Assembly (NCBI GenBank): GCA_030737875.1
Contig: CM060911.1
Span: 94,818,599-94,882,598, forward strand
From: Allium sativum
Taxonomy: Eukaryota > Streptophyta > Magnoliopsida > Asparagales > Amaryllidaceae
Length of the DNA: 64,000 bases
Direction of reading: 5' to 3'
The notes under the pieces were generated by a model. The model worked only from the letters and a program-made list of their open reading frames with translations, ran no database searches and was not told the origin of the DNA. A program made the position numbers and the translations under genes. Below are positions 35,733 through 47,361 of the stretch, one piece after another (within the stretch, counting starts at the first letter, position 1; each line of letters starts with the position of its first letter).

Positions 35733-38351
35733 CTAGACAAGCAATAAAGGAGAAGTTAAAAGACATACTCTCAAAAAGAAATGGATACAAAGAACGCATC
35801 TTTGCTTCCGTCTCCCAAGTAGCATTGTTTCGTTATCTCCCCATTGCACTTTAACTAGCTGAACTTCTCTGTTCCTCAACTTCCTAGTTTCTGACCCAAG
35901 GATGCGAGTAGGAGCTCGTCGAATCGTCGCATCACGCTCTACCTCTACATCTCTAAGCAAGCTCGGCTCTACCACCTCCGCGGTCTCATGTAAGCACTTC
36001 CTCAAATGTGATACATGGAATACATCATGAACACCACTAAGTCTGTCGGGCAACTCCACCCTATATGCCATCCGTCCAATCCTTTCCTTAATAGGAAACG
36101 GCCCAACAAATCTCGGTGCTAACTTCCCTACGGACCCAAAGCGAACAACATTTCTCAATGGAGATACTTTGACAAAAACCATGTCCCCAACCTCAAACTC
36201 AAGATCCGTCCTTCTCCGATCCGCATAAGATTTCTGTCTATCTTGCGCTGCTTTCATCCTTTTTCGAATTAAATCAATCTTCTCTGAAGTCTCTCTAACC
36301 ATATCCGGCCCAAGCAAGATCTTATCCGTAGATTCCCACCAACATGTAGGAGATCGACAAGGCCTTCCATAAAGAGCTTCGAAAGGAGCCATACCAATAC
36401 TGGACTGAAAGCTGTTATTATATGCGAACTCCACCAAAGGAAGATGTTCTTCCCATGTACCTCCAAAATCCAAGATACAAAGCCTCAAAAGATCTTCTAA
36501 GATACGGTTCACCCTCTCGGTCTGACCGTCCGTCTGAGGATGATATGCGGTGCTCAAACACAACTGAGTCCCTACCGCCTCTTGCAAACTTCTCCAAAAC
36601 TCACTAGTGAAAATAGGATCTCGATCACTCACAATGCTGGATGGTACGCCATGCAATCTAACAATCTCTCTAACATAGACTGAAGCAAGCCATGGAGCGG
36701 TCCTCTTACTCTTTACGGGTATAAAATGGGCACTCTTGGTAAGTCTGTCTACCACAACCCAAATTCCCGTATTGCCCTTCCTCGATCTCGGTAACCCGTC
36801 GATGAAATCCATCGAGACACTATCCCACTTCCACTGTGGAACTTCCAATGGGTGTAGCAACCCACCGGGTTTCCTTTGCTCCACTTTAACTTGTTGGCAC
36901 ACTAAGCATCTAGCCACATACTCGGCCACATCTTTCTTCATACCGGCCCAGAAGAAAACTCTCTTCATGTCTTGGTACATTTTGTCTCCACCGGGATGAA
37001 TAGTCGTTCTTGAACGATGTGCATCATCCAAAATAGCCTTCTTCAAACCCTCATCTTGCGGTACACAAAGTCTACCGTCTCTATGCAACCATCCCTTATC
37101 ATCTATGGTGTATCTACCCAAATGGCTGGACGACTCCCCTCTTATAAGCTTCTCTACCAACACAACCAACTGTGGGTCGTCTCGCTGAGCCTCGCCAATC
37201 CGTCCCAAAAGGGTAGGTCTAACTTCCAAGGATGCCAACAAACCAGGTACAAAATCAACAGAAGGTCTGAAGTCAAACAAAGAAAGAAACTCCAAGCTTC
37301 GCCGTTCCACGAACAATGGACTCAAAGATAGCCTTTTTCTACTCAAGGCGTCCGCCACCACGTTACCCTTGCCAGGAGTATACGCTATCTCGAAATCATA
37401 GGATGCTAAGAACTCCATCCACCTTTGCTGTCTTAAATTTAAATCCTTCTGAGAGAATAGGTACTTCAATGATTTATGGTCGGTGTACAACTCGAATCTC
37501 TCACCAAGAAGATAATGGCGCCAAGATTTAAGTGCGAAAACAATCGCAGCCAACTCTAGATCATGGGTAGGGTAATTCTTCTCATGCACTCTCAATTGTC
37601 TCCCTCCATAGGCTATTACCCTTCCCTCCTGCATCAAGACTGCGCCCAATCCTGTCCCACAAGCATCAGTATAAACAACAAACGGCTTACTCCCATCTGG
37701 GAGCACTAAAACTGGAGCGGTGGTCAAAGCTCTCTTTAACCGTCGGAAAGCATCATCACAATCTACGTCCCATAAGAAAACCAGATTCTTCTTCGTCAAG
37801 CGGGTTAATGGGGCCGATATCTTCGCGAAGTCTTTAATGAACTTCCTGTAATATCCCGCCAACCCCAAGAAACTTCTTACCTCGGTAGCATTTCTAGGAA
37901 CTTTCCAATCCTGGATAGATACTATCTTTGCGGGATCCACAGCTATCCCTTCCTTAGAGACCACATGCCCTAAGAATCGCACTTCTCTTCTCCAAAAATG
38001 ACATTTAGAGAATTTAGCTTTAAGACTATGTGCTCGAAGAGTCTCCAATACTTCTCTGAGATGTAAGGCATGCTCTTCTTCACTCTTGGAAAAGACCAAG
38101 ATGTCATCCACAAAAACTACTACAAACTTGTTCAGATACTCTCTGAACACTCTACTCATGAGATCAACAAAGTATGCAGGGGCGTTTGTCAACCCAAATG
38201 GCATCACTAGCCACTCATAAAAACCATCCGGAGTCCGGAAAGCAGTCTTCTCTATACTGTCCTCCGCCACTCTCAACTGATGAAACCCTGTAGCTAAATC
38301 CATCTGCGAAAATACTGAGGCGCCAACCAAGAGATCATCAATCTTTGGCAA
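35733..38351 (-). pseudogene. Element C pol: RT to integrase open, chromodomain frameshifted
   Basis: An 872-codon open frame. Reverse transcriptase has FVDDILVFS near residue 79 and RNase [12 protein letters not shown] near 224. Integrase has [10 protein letters not shown] near 452, [12 protein letters not shown] near 570 and [10 protein letters not shown] after it. Near 35826 a 1-base shift replaces the expected ATWETE.. tail by unrelated residues, so the chromodomain-like end is lost in this frame but visible in the next. The frame is only open because translation is counted from inside RT. Upstream in the same frame is an in-frame TAA near 38390, at the place of the D-Y of CVDYRELNK, and three residues of DDLFDQL are missing. 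Confidence 0.85.
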
Positions 38352-39629
38352 TGGGTGTCTATTCTTCTTTGTGAGTTTATTTAGTTCCCTTTAGCCTACA
38401 CAAAGTCTGAGGGACCCATCCGCCTTCGTGGCAAAAACTACTGGAGCACCCCATTCCGATATACTTCTTCTTATGAACCCCTTCTCAAGCAATCGCCTAC
38501 TTACTTATGAGTTCTCTCCTCTCACGAGGAGCCTTGTGGCACACTGGCCAAGTCACTGGTTTAGCATTATCCACCAGATATATTCGGAAGTCAATCTCCC
38601 GCTTCGGAGGTAAGCCCTTCACCTCCCCACACACATCCGGGTATTCCCGGACCGCTCTAACAGATCGCAAACTCTAGACCAACGTGTCACGCGATTCTAG
38701 ATACCTTAGCATAACAGATTCTATGGGATTACAAGAGATCTCGAGAGTGTTACCCAAGCGGGTCATAAGCCTAACAACTCTCCCTTCAAAATCAAGAACG
38801 GCACCCCTACTGGATAACCAGTCCATGCCCCAAAACTAACCCATAGTCTGTGAAGCCCAACAAGCATCACATCTAAACCCAACGCTAAGTATAGAAACTT
38901 TCAAACCCAACCACATCATGGAGCCCAATTGGGTTTGAAACAACTAAGGGATCATCTACCAACTGGTGTCTCAGTGCAGTGACTCAACTAACAATGGTGG
39001 GATAAACGAACTTAATGCGTCCAAATCAAATAAAGTTCGAATCGGATAATAAAGAAATCTAAATTCCAACCTAGACGGTCATACCCCCATCTGGTACCCT
39101 AGTCGTGAGGGAATACAACTACCCTCCAGAAGATTCCATACCTTGCCCTTGCTTCTTTGAACAATCCTAATAAGGTGTCCTATTCCTCTCAAAAGGATAA
39201 CCACTTGCCTTCTTCTTCCCTATTCTCCACTCGTAACCTTCCACCAATGAGGTTTCATCTTTCATTAACCAAACAACTATTAGAGCCTTCCTCCCATCGT
39301 CCATTCAATAAGTACTTACAAGTCCTCCTCCTTCTTGAACCAACTTCTAATCCGACTAACATCTAAGTCCCTTGAAGTGGCTTTCCATCCTTATCTATCT
39401 TAGAAAGATCATCTATACGCGGAGGGGAAACTCAAAACGAGAGAAAGGAAGAGATTCAAAATGGAGAATTCGAAAGATAAAGATATGGCTATCGGGGATT
39501 ACGCTTTTCTCTCAAAAACTTTTCTCTTAAAAGACATGTTTTTGAAAATACTCCTTCAAAAATTTTTCTTAGAAAAATAGTTTTTCTAAAATTTTATCTG
39601 TTCTGGTAACCTTAAGCTCTGATACCACG
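38352..39629 (-). pseudogene. Element C decayed RT start, protease and gag remnant, leader
   Basis: On the minus strand [20 protein letters not shown] is still readable at about 38400-38465. From 38480 to about 39100 only broken stretches aligned with the protease-to-RT part of A can be followed. Around 39120-39190 a block aligns with the zinc-knuckle region of A. The capsid domain is missing: the interior is 4470 bp against 5177 bp in A. The primer site GCTCTGATACCA (plus strand text) is at 39616-39627, initiator tRNA-Met type, two bases from the LTR. Confidence 0.75.
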
Positions 39630-42600
39630 TGTAACACCCCACTCCCGCTATGATCACTCACAAAGGGAATGCCATAACATCGGTGGAGTATTTTAGTGAA
39701 TATAGAACAGAAAAATTACAACAAGACAGATATAAATGGTACTTGGAATTTTAAAAACATCATCTCATAACAGCGGAAGTAAAACATGTCTGGTTACATC
39801 ATAAACCCATAATAAAAGTCAAGTACAATATCCATCGAAATAAAGAAATACATAATCCCACTCTCATACAATAGCCAAAACAAAAGAAAAGATAACTGGA
39901 TAACTGGAGCTTTACATCTATCCAAGCTCCTAACGACTGGAACCGCAATCCGATCCAGCTCCACTACTGCCAGGATCCACCACAGGACCTGAGGGTTGGG
40001 AAAAAGATAAAAACAACGGGGTCAGACATAAGTCTGAGTGAGTCCTATAACTTTAACAATACAATCGTTAAAGTAACCAGAGAAGACATGAGTTGATATA
40101 CGGTAACATATAGGGATGAATAGCTACCCTAAGCAATCAACTAAACTAAGATAAAGGATAAAGACGCATCTACCCTTCCTACGGTAAATTACTAAACTGC
40201 ACCACACCAGTCGTTCCTAACTTAAAGGTTGATCCCACCCATAGCTTATAAAATTAACTTAATAGTACTTGCGTACCCCCAGGTGACCAAGTAGGCGCCA
40301 CGGGGCCCTACAATCCACTAGGTGTACACACTACTCCCCATTCGATCGGCTCCCTAACGTAGATACCCGTGCTGGCCCCACCATGGGGTGTACCATTCCC
40401 CAACGTGGCAACCCGATATAATTAACGGTGCACGGCTTATATCTACACGATGCAACAACGGCTTATCTACCAACCCGGGCCCACTCACGCATATGAAGCC
40501 CGTTGGACTTGCGTTGCCACCGCTAACCCGTTTTGGCCTCTTATAATCAAGCCCAATATGCGTGTCCCGTCACTCGACATGGGTCGAGCCCACAAAGATA
40601 CGTTTGGGATATTGGTTGAAATGGGCCCCCACAAGCTACCCACTTAAGCTTGTCAAATATCTAGTGTATCCCACTTAACCCTTTAATCATGTTTAATTAC
40701 ATGTTTCTCTTGGTTAAGTATACTAATCGTATTTTCTATTGCCACCCAAGGCAACCCACTTAAGATTCCACATGCCACCCAAGGCACCCACTTAACCCCT
40801 CATGTCCCACTACATGCTATAATGGTTAAGTGTTTCTTAATTAATTAAGACCGTGATCTCCCGTAAAGATCTCCCACATTAGACTGACTGTTATGACCAC
40901 CTGGTTAAGCCGGTAGAATCCGGGCAGTCTTACGCCATAACAGAGTCTAACCTCGTATCTTTACCTTAATCACGTTTTTAATTTGTGCCTAAGACCTCTC
41001 ACATTGGGCTGACATTTGTAGCAACTGGTTAAGCCGGTCGGGTCCGGGCAGTTTTACACTACAAATGAGTCCAACCTCGTGTCTTAGTCAATTAATTACA
41101 CCTAATTAATCACCCTCATAATTTTATATTAATTATCCCTAATTAATCAAGTTTTTCTTAACATGGGTAGACCTAACTCAATAGGTAAATTCCCATGGGG
41201 TAGACCTAACTCAATAGGTAAATTCCCAACACATAGTATGGGTACACCTAACTAAATAGGCAAATTCCCATACTATGTTCATTTATTTTATATTATGCAT
41301 AATTAAATTAATTTCACCCAATCTTATTAACCTATGCATTTAATTACCCCATCGTTCCCACGTAATTTCGTTCTCATGATATAACACATATAAAAGGTGT
41401 CAACTTGCATATGAATGAACATGTTTCAAAGGTGCCATCTTGCATATTAACAAACACATAACTTGCACATGCACTTGCATAACATGTCACATAACTTGCA
41501 TATAATATGTCACATAACTTACATATTCACTTGCATAACAAACTTGCATATTAACTCATAGACTTGCATAATGTGTCATCATGAACTTGCATATTAACAA
41601 ACATATAACTTGCATATTTACATACATGTAACTTGCATATTAACAAACATGTAACTTGCATATTAACAAACATGTAACTTGCATCTTACCAAACATGTAA
41701 CTTGCATATTAACAAACATGTAACTTGCATATTTACTTACATGTAACTTGCATATTGACAAACATGTAACTTGCATATTAACAAACATGTAACTTGCATA
41801 TTAACAAACATGTAACTTGCATACTAACAAACATGTAACTTGCATATTAACAAACATGTAACTTGCATATTAACAAACATGTAACTTGCATATTAACAAA
41901 CATGTAACTTGCATATTTACTTACATGTAACTTGCATATTGACAAACATGTAACTTGCATATTAACAAACATGTAACTTGCATATTAACAAACATGTAAC
42001 TTGCATATTAACAAACATGTAACTTGCATATTAACAAACATGTAACTTGCATATTAACAAACATGTAACTTGCATGGCATATCACCATGAACTTGCATAA
42101 TATGCATATGATTACATAGCCCACAACTTGCATATTTAGCATCATGCAAACATAACATACATCATATTAAACTTGCATAAACTTACATACTCAACATGCA
42201 TAAACATACATACTCAACATGCATAAACATAAGATTAATGCTAACATCATATCATATGATTCAAAGCTCATTAATCCACATACAAAACCATAAATCTCAT
42301 CACATCTCATCTAATTAGTTTACCAAAAGATCATCAAAGTGATAGAAACTCACAACTAGCAACTTTGAACACCAAATGAAGAAGATTAAGATGCTAAGAA
42401 GGGATTAGAAGTTGATTAGAGAGTGATTAGTATGCAACCCTCTTCATAAAATTAGTGGAGGCCATGAGAGCTAGCATTTTGCCATAGTTTAGTCACTAGG
42501 TTTAATTATGAATGAATTAGGGTAGGTTAGGGTCTTATTTATAGATTAGGCAAGTGTTTTAGGCCATAGGATTAACCCTAGATTCAATCCAAGCCATCAA

Positions 42601-42879
42601 AGCATGTCTTGGGGAAGGGGTCAAGTGTAGGAACCATCTAGGGCCTTTAGATTAAAGATGGACCATGAGAACCATTCAAATGCAAAATCTGCACTTGAGC
42701 GAATCGGCCCACGGGTTGACAGCCAAACACCCTGGATTAACCCCTAGTCGACCCAGCGGGCTCGGGTCGACTTCAAAAATCGGCCGGTTCGGTTATTCCC
42801 CTCTCCCAATTCGCTGTTTTGAGCATTTTTGCATATTTATTTATTAAATTTTCAATTATATATATATATATATATATAT

Positions 42880-42915
<36 letters not shown>

Positions 42916-43147
42916 ACACAACCCATTTCACTTAATTAAGTATACTTTAATTTGGGAATTTTCGTGAAACTTCGCGAGGCCATATCTTGGTCATACGGAC
43001 TCCGATTTTCGAAAACTCGGACTCTATTTCGCGTATTTTTCCGAGACGAACACAATGGCATAGCCCGTTTCCCTTGATTCCCATTTTAGAATTAAATTCT
43101 GCCTCGATTTATGTTATTACAGGTTATTGAAAATACGGGTTGTTACA
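39630..43147 (-). repeat. Element C 5' LTR (3518 bp)
   Basis: Practically identical to 31658-35159, offset 7972, with a longer TA run (about 42857-42913). Promoter core: CTATAAATA on the minus strand at 42544-42536, followed by ACCCTAACCTACCCTAA (42533-42517). Confidence 0.95.
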
Positions 43148-45730
43148 ATACGACTAGTGGACGGGGATTAAGTTACCCAACACTTAATCAATCCAACATG
43201 ATAATTTGGCAAGGTTAAGTAAGTTTTCTTGATGACACTTAACCATACAAGATGATTAGGGGATGGGGTTAAGTAATTTTCACCTAACTAATCCGACACG
43301 GTAATTAGATGGGGTTAAGTAATCCACACTTAACTAATCTAAACACGGTAATTCGATGGGGTTAAGTTAAACACTTAACCAATTTAAACTCGGTAATTCA
43401 ATGAGGTTAAGTAACCAATACTTAACCAACTTAACGTGATAATTTAATGGGGTTAAGCAACTTATACTTAACCAATTATACATGATGATTTGATGGGGTT
43501 AAGTAACTTACACTTAACCAATCTAATACGCGGACCTGATAAGGTTAAGTCACAAGACCTTTTTAGAATATACTTAACCATTGTAGTACGATTAGAGGAT
43601 GGGGTTAAGCCAACCTATACTTAACCAATCCGACTCGATAATTTGATGGGATTAAGATAATCTATGCTTAATCGATCTAGCAAGATAATCCGATAGGATT
43701 AAGGTAAGCTAGTACTTGACCAATTTGACTTGATAGGGTTAAGTCATGAGCCTCTGGGTACACTTAACCAACTTGTGGGACTAAGTCTTGAACTTAAATA
43801 CTTAGCCAATCTTTGACGTGATTCGTGGGCGGGTTAAATCATGGACTTGAATGATAACACTTAACCCAATAGACAAACCCTAGCTAGAAGAACTAGGTAG
43901 AAAACCGTGGTTAATCAAGGATAACGGGAAAGGAAGCTAAGTGGTAAACCTTAGTTAAGGGTAACTGAGTAATAATTCTTAGCTAAGGACATAGGACTAA
44001 TTCTCAAAACGATGAGTAACCTGATACGGTAGGTCATCGCTTAGTATACGAGGGGGAGCAAGTTATCTGACTTGGATAAAAGCTCCAGCGCACTGGGTGC
44101 CGAAGTGGAAGCTTCGGGGGGACGTGAGGATATTCTTGGGATCCCTCTGTGGGCTGCCAGGTAATTATACTAGGCCCATGAGAGGTTAAGGTCTGCGTTA
44201 GAAGGACCAAGAGTATGCCTTGGTTGCTATGCGAGCAACCTAAAGACTGGGATGGATTAGCGTGGAGTCGACGATTCTTGTTTTTGCACTGGATAGCACA
44301 TCGCCGACTACCTACCATCTTTAGTCAATCGTGTACGTGCGGAAAGGCAGAGAACCCCCAACAGACCATGTGCTTGCTATCGAGTCATGGGTGAGGTTGG
44401 CCCGTAGGAAAGTGGGCTATAGTGGGGCCGTGGAGTGGTTCTTATACATGATTTTTCTTGGATTGCCTTTCAGTAGTTGAGGGAGGGGTCACGTGGGACC
44501 ATAGCCACGGGTACAAAAACAGACCTTGATATCTGCATCGGCAGACGATTTAAAGCTCCCGATCGAGTTCCATATTTCTTGATTTGCCCTGGCATGGAAC
44601 TCGGATGGCACATTGGAGAACATGTGCATCTAGACATGGAAAACGATTCACGATACATACGTGGGATCAAGGGCGCGGTTGACGGGTGGCGTAATCCCTA
44701 GTGGTCCTAGGTGGCCAAAACCCAAACCGAGACACGGAAATGTTCATTAGGTAGCATAATCCCTAGCGGTCCTAGGTGGCATAAATCCTAAGTGGGCGCG
44801 CGATAGTTCATGGTAAGGAAACACAACTAGATCAAGGGTTGCAGTCCAAAACAACTTCAAGGATAAACCGTTTACATGGGAAAGCCCGTACAGCCTACGG
44901 CAAAGGACTGAACTTATACATGGAAAGAAACATATGAGTTGAGTAACCTATATATGCGGCATATTAGGTTGACATGGACCATTACACGACTTTTGAGTAA
45001 GGGTCATTCACGGATAACACGTAATACAGTTGGGATACTAGTACGGTAGGTGCAGAGCGGATATACAGGATAGATGCCATGGGACGTTATACGCGATAGA
45101 TATCTTGGGATATTATACTTGATAGGAACCTGACAATGTGATACCTTGTTTTATCTTGACATCATAGTTTATCACGACACCCTAGTTTATCTGAGTTCAG
45201 TAGTTCATCCTGTTATTTTGATTTAATTGACCTATCTTGTATCATGCTTATGTTCATCTCAGTTTCTCATGACAGTTAACTTTACTAGTTTTTATACTAA
45301 TAATAGATAGGGCTTACTCAGTCTTTTTGACTGACCCGTTTTGTTTCGCCTCTTTTGTTACGTTCCCCACCCCCCCCCCCCCCCCCCCAGGTTACAGGGA
45401 GGAAACACTGCTGTTTAGTTCGGACTTCTTCTGCTTGAAGGTCATCATGGATGGCTTGGACTTTTCCTGGCTATGGCTACTTTACTGTTTTATTTGGGGA
45501 ATAATTTATGAAAAAGTCTTTATGCTTCTTTACTATTGCAAGACAGGTTTTGATGTACTCTGATGTAAAAGGCTTTAGACCTTATGTATTCATGTTTATG
45601 AAAGTTCGATTTTACTTCCTCTATTTTATATGTTCTGTCTTGTGATATTTCTGTGCATGTTTACCAATAATGCCCCTCTAAAGCTAGTGCATTCCTTTGC
45701 GAGTGACCCTAGCGGAGGCAGGGTGTTACA
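43148..45730 (+). repeat. Element B 3' LTR, piece 2
   Basis: Resumes at the duplicated ATACG and matches 25088-27663. It includes the array end, a C run (about 45367-45389, longer than in the 5' LTR), H3 (45683-45713) and the terminus GCAGGGTGTTACA at 45730. Confidence 0.92.
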
Positions 45731-47357
45731 GCTACAGACATCGTAAACCCCTTAGCACGCGTCCCGCAGCAAAGCCCAACCATGAAGCGAACTCATTGGT
45801 TCCCAGCTGGATCCTGAGTTAAAGCTCCTCATTTGGACTTCCTTTGCATCTCGGGTTTTGATCGAATTGGAGTTGGTCTTCAAAAGAGTCGTCGCATAGA
45901 AGTGGTCCTGAATTCGATTCGGTTCGGATATATACGTATAACACGGTTCGGTTCGGTGATCCTTCCCCTTTAGACGTCGGTTCGGTTCGGATGTCACACT
46001 CCAGTCGGTTCGGTTCGTCCCTCCTTCTCTAGCTTGCCTGCTCCGATCCGATCTCGTTCCCTGGACTACTCAGATCCGGTCCTGCTCCATAGCTCCGATC
46101 CGATCCCCCTCGCTTGCCTCCTTCGATCCGATCTCGCTCCCTAGCCCACTCCGATCCGATCCTGCTCCATGGCTCCGATCCGATCCTCTGTCCAACTCCA
46201 ACTCAAAGCGATGGCCTTCCTTCTTGCCAACCTTCTTTGTGCCAGATTCCAGTTCGGGTCGGATTCCTTGCCCAGCTTCCTATCCGATCCGAGCCCATAC
46301 CCGATCCGATCTGAAACCCTGCACAACTTTCTGCAACTTTTTCCAGCAACTTGTTTACGCCATTCGACGATGTTTTCGACAAATCTAACTATACTTATCA
46401 ATCACAAATCATCCCAAACAGTCATAGCAACATAACAAACTAGCCACAAACACCAAAACAATGAATTTTCATGTCAAAATGGATCAAATATACCCAGAAC
46501 CCAATAATTTCCCTCAAGTTTGTTTAAGCAAAACTAATCATAGGGTTAACAAAACTTAATCAAATTAAACAAAATTTCTACCAGAGGTGTAAAATATTAT
46601 TTTCGAATTTGTAAACATTTTTCCAGAATTTATTGGTGTATAAATTCGCTAATCTTCACTAATTACCCTTAATTAACTGAAATTAGTGTCAAAACGATGT
46701 TATCACTCACCTTTGCCACAACTAAAACCCCAAAACTGAAATATTCTCTGATTTGGCGCTGTTCCCAATCTTACACTGCAGCTCTACCTCAGTTCTCGTG
46801 CTAATACTCCTTGATTTGATGTTTGCTAAGCCTAATCTTCAATTAGAAAGTGATTAAGAGGTGTTTTGAAGAGAATTAGAGGGTGGAGGCCATGGCTAGG
46901 TAAAGAGGAATGAATAGTGACGGCTGAAAAATGAGAAAAAGGTATTCTCCAAACTCTAACAGCCCTTTTAAACTCCTAATCCCGAAATTCCCCTTTGGGC
47001 CTAGCTGTTAATCACCCGGTTAAGCCCAATTAAGCTGTTTTTCACCATCTGAAACTTGTTTCAGCCATATCTCCCAAACGGTGAGTCCGTTTGGCTAATG
47101 TGACCACTCTACGGAAAGAGAAACCATCAACCGGAACCAATGGAAGTGGTTTCAGGTCAAAATTCCTTTCCAGTCAAAAGTTATGGCCAAAACAGTACCG
47201 ACTAGGGGTAAAACGGTCATTTAAAAATCGGGAAAAATCATGAACATGGGAAATAACCCCAATAATCGTCTCCCAAAGTTACATGACCATACGACTTCGT
47301 ATGTGATAGAAATAAATATTCTACGATCCTATGATGCGTAGAATGCGGGTCGTTACA
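45731..47357 (-). repeat. Element D 5' LTR, piece 3 (LTR 5' end)
   Basis: Matches 4683-6313. It starts with the duplicated GCTAC of element B and ends GGGTCGTTACA at 47357, against CTTAG. The GATCCG block is at about 46038-46195. Confidence 0.9.
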
Positions 47358-47361
47358 CTTA

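Larger units (their letters stand above)
31658..43147 (-). mobile_element. Element C: very recent, gag-defective gypsy element
   Basis: A minus-strand element in B's 3' LTR with perfect target duplications ATACG (31653-31657 and 43148-43152). LTRs are 31658-35159 (3502 bp) and 39630-43147 (3518 bp). Side by side I find one substitution (G at 32927, A at 40899) and a TA-run length difference. The interior (35160-39629) lacks gag. Near-identity of LTRs marks it as the youngest insertion here. Confidence 0.93.
23074..45730 (+). mobile_element. Element B: large gypsy-type element with degenerate internal region
   Basis: A plus-strand element inserted in D's 5' LTR. Target duplications are GTTAC (23069-23073) and GCTAC (45731-45735), one mismatch. 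The intact D LTR has GCTAC here. The 5' LTR is 23074-27663, the internal part 27664-29637, and the 3' LTR 29638-31657 plus 43148-45730, split by element C. LTRs are about 4590 bp and differ by about 1% by eye. With less than 2 kb of non-coding interior it resembles a LARD-type non-autonomous element. Confidence 0.9.
3770..47357 (-). mobile_element. Element D: gypsy retrotransposon, host of nested elements A, B and C
   Basis: A minus-strand Ty3/gypsy element. Its 3' LTR is 3770-6313. The coding region is 6473-10847, the primer site is at 11029-11040, and the 5' LTR starts at 11043 and ends at 47357. That LTR is in three pieces (11043-11208, 22308-23073, 45731-47357) because A and B landed in it. 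The pieces sum to about 2549 bp without duplicated target bases, against 2544 bp for the intact 3' LTR. The flanking 5-bp target duplication is ATTAG (3765-3769) against CTTAG (47358-47362). LTRs differ by roughly 1.5-2% by eye, so D is older than its guests. Confidence 0.9.

Noticed and set aside
35733..38351. Element C's 872-codon frame as a functional pol gene
   Set aside because: It starts inside RT after an in-frame stop, lacks gag and protease, and its tail is frameshifted.
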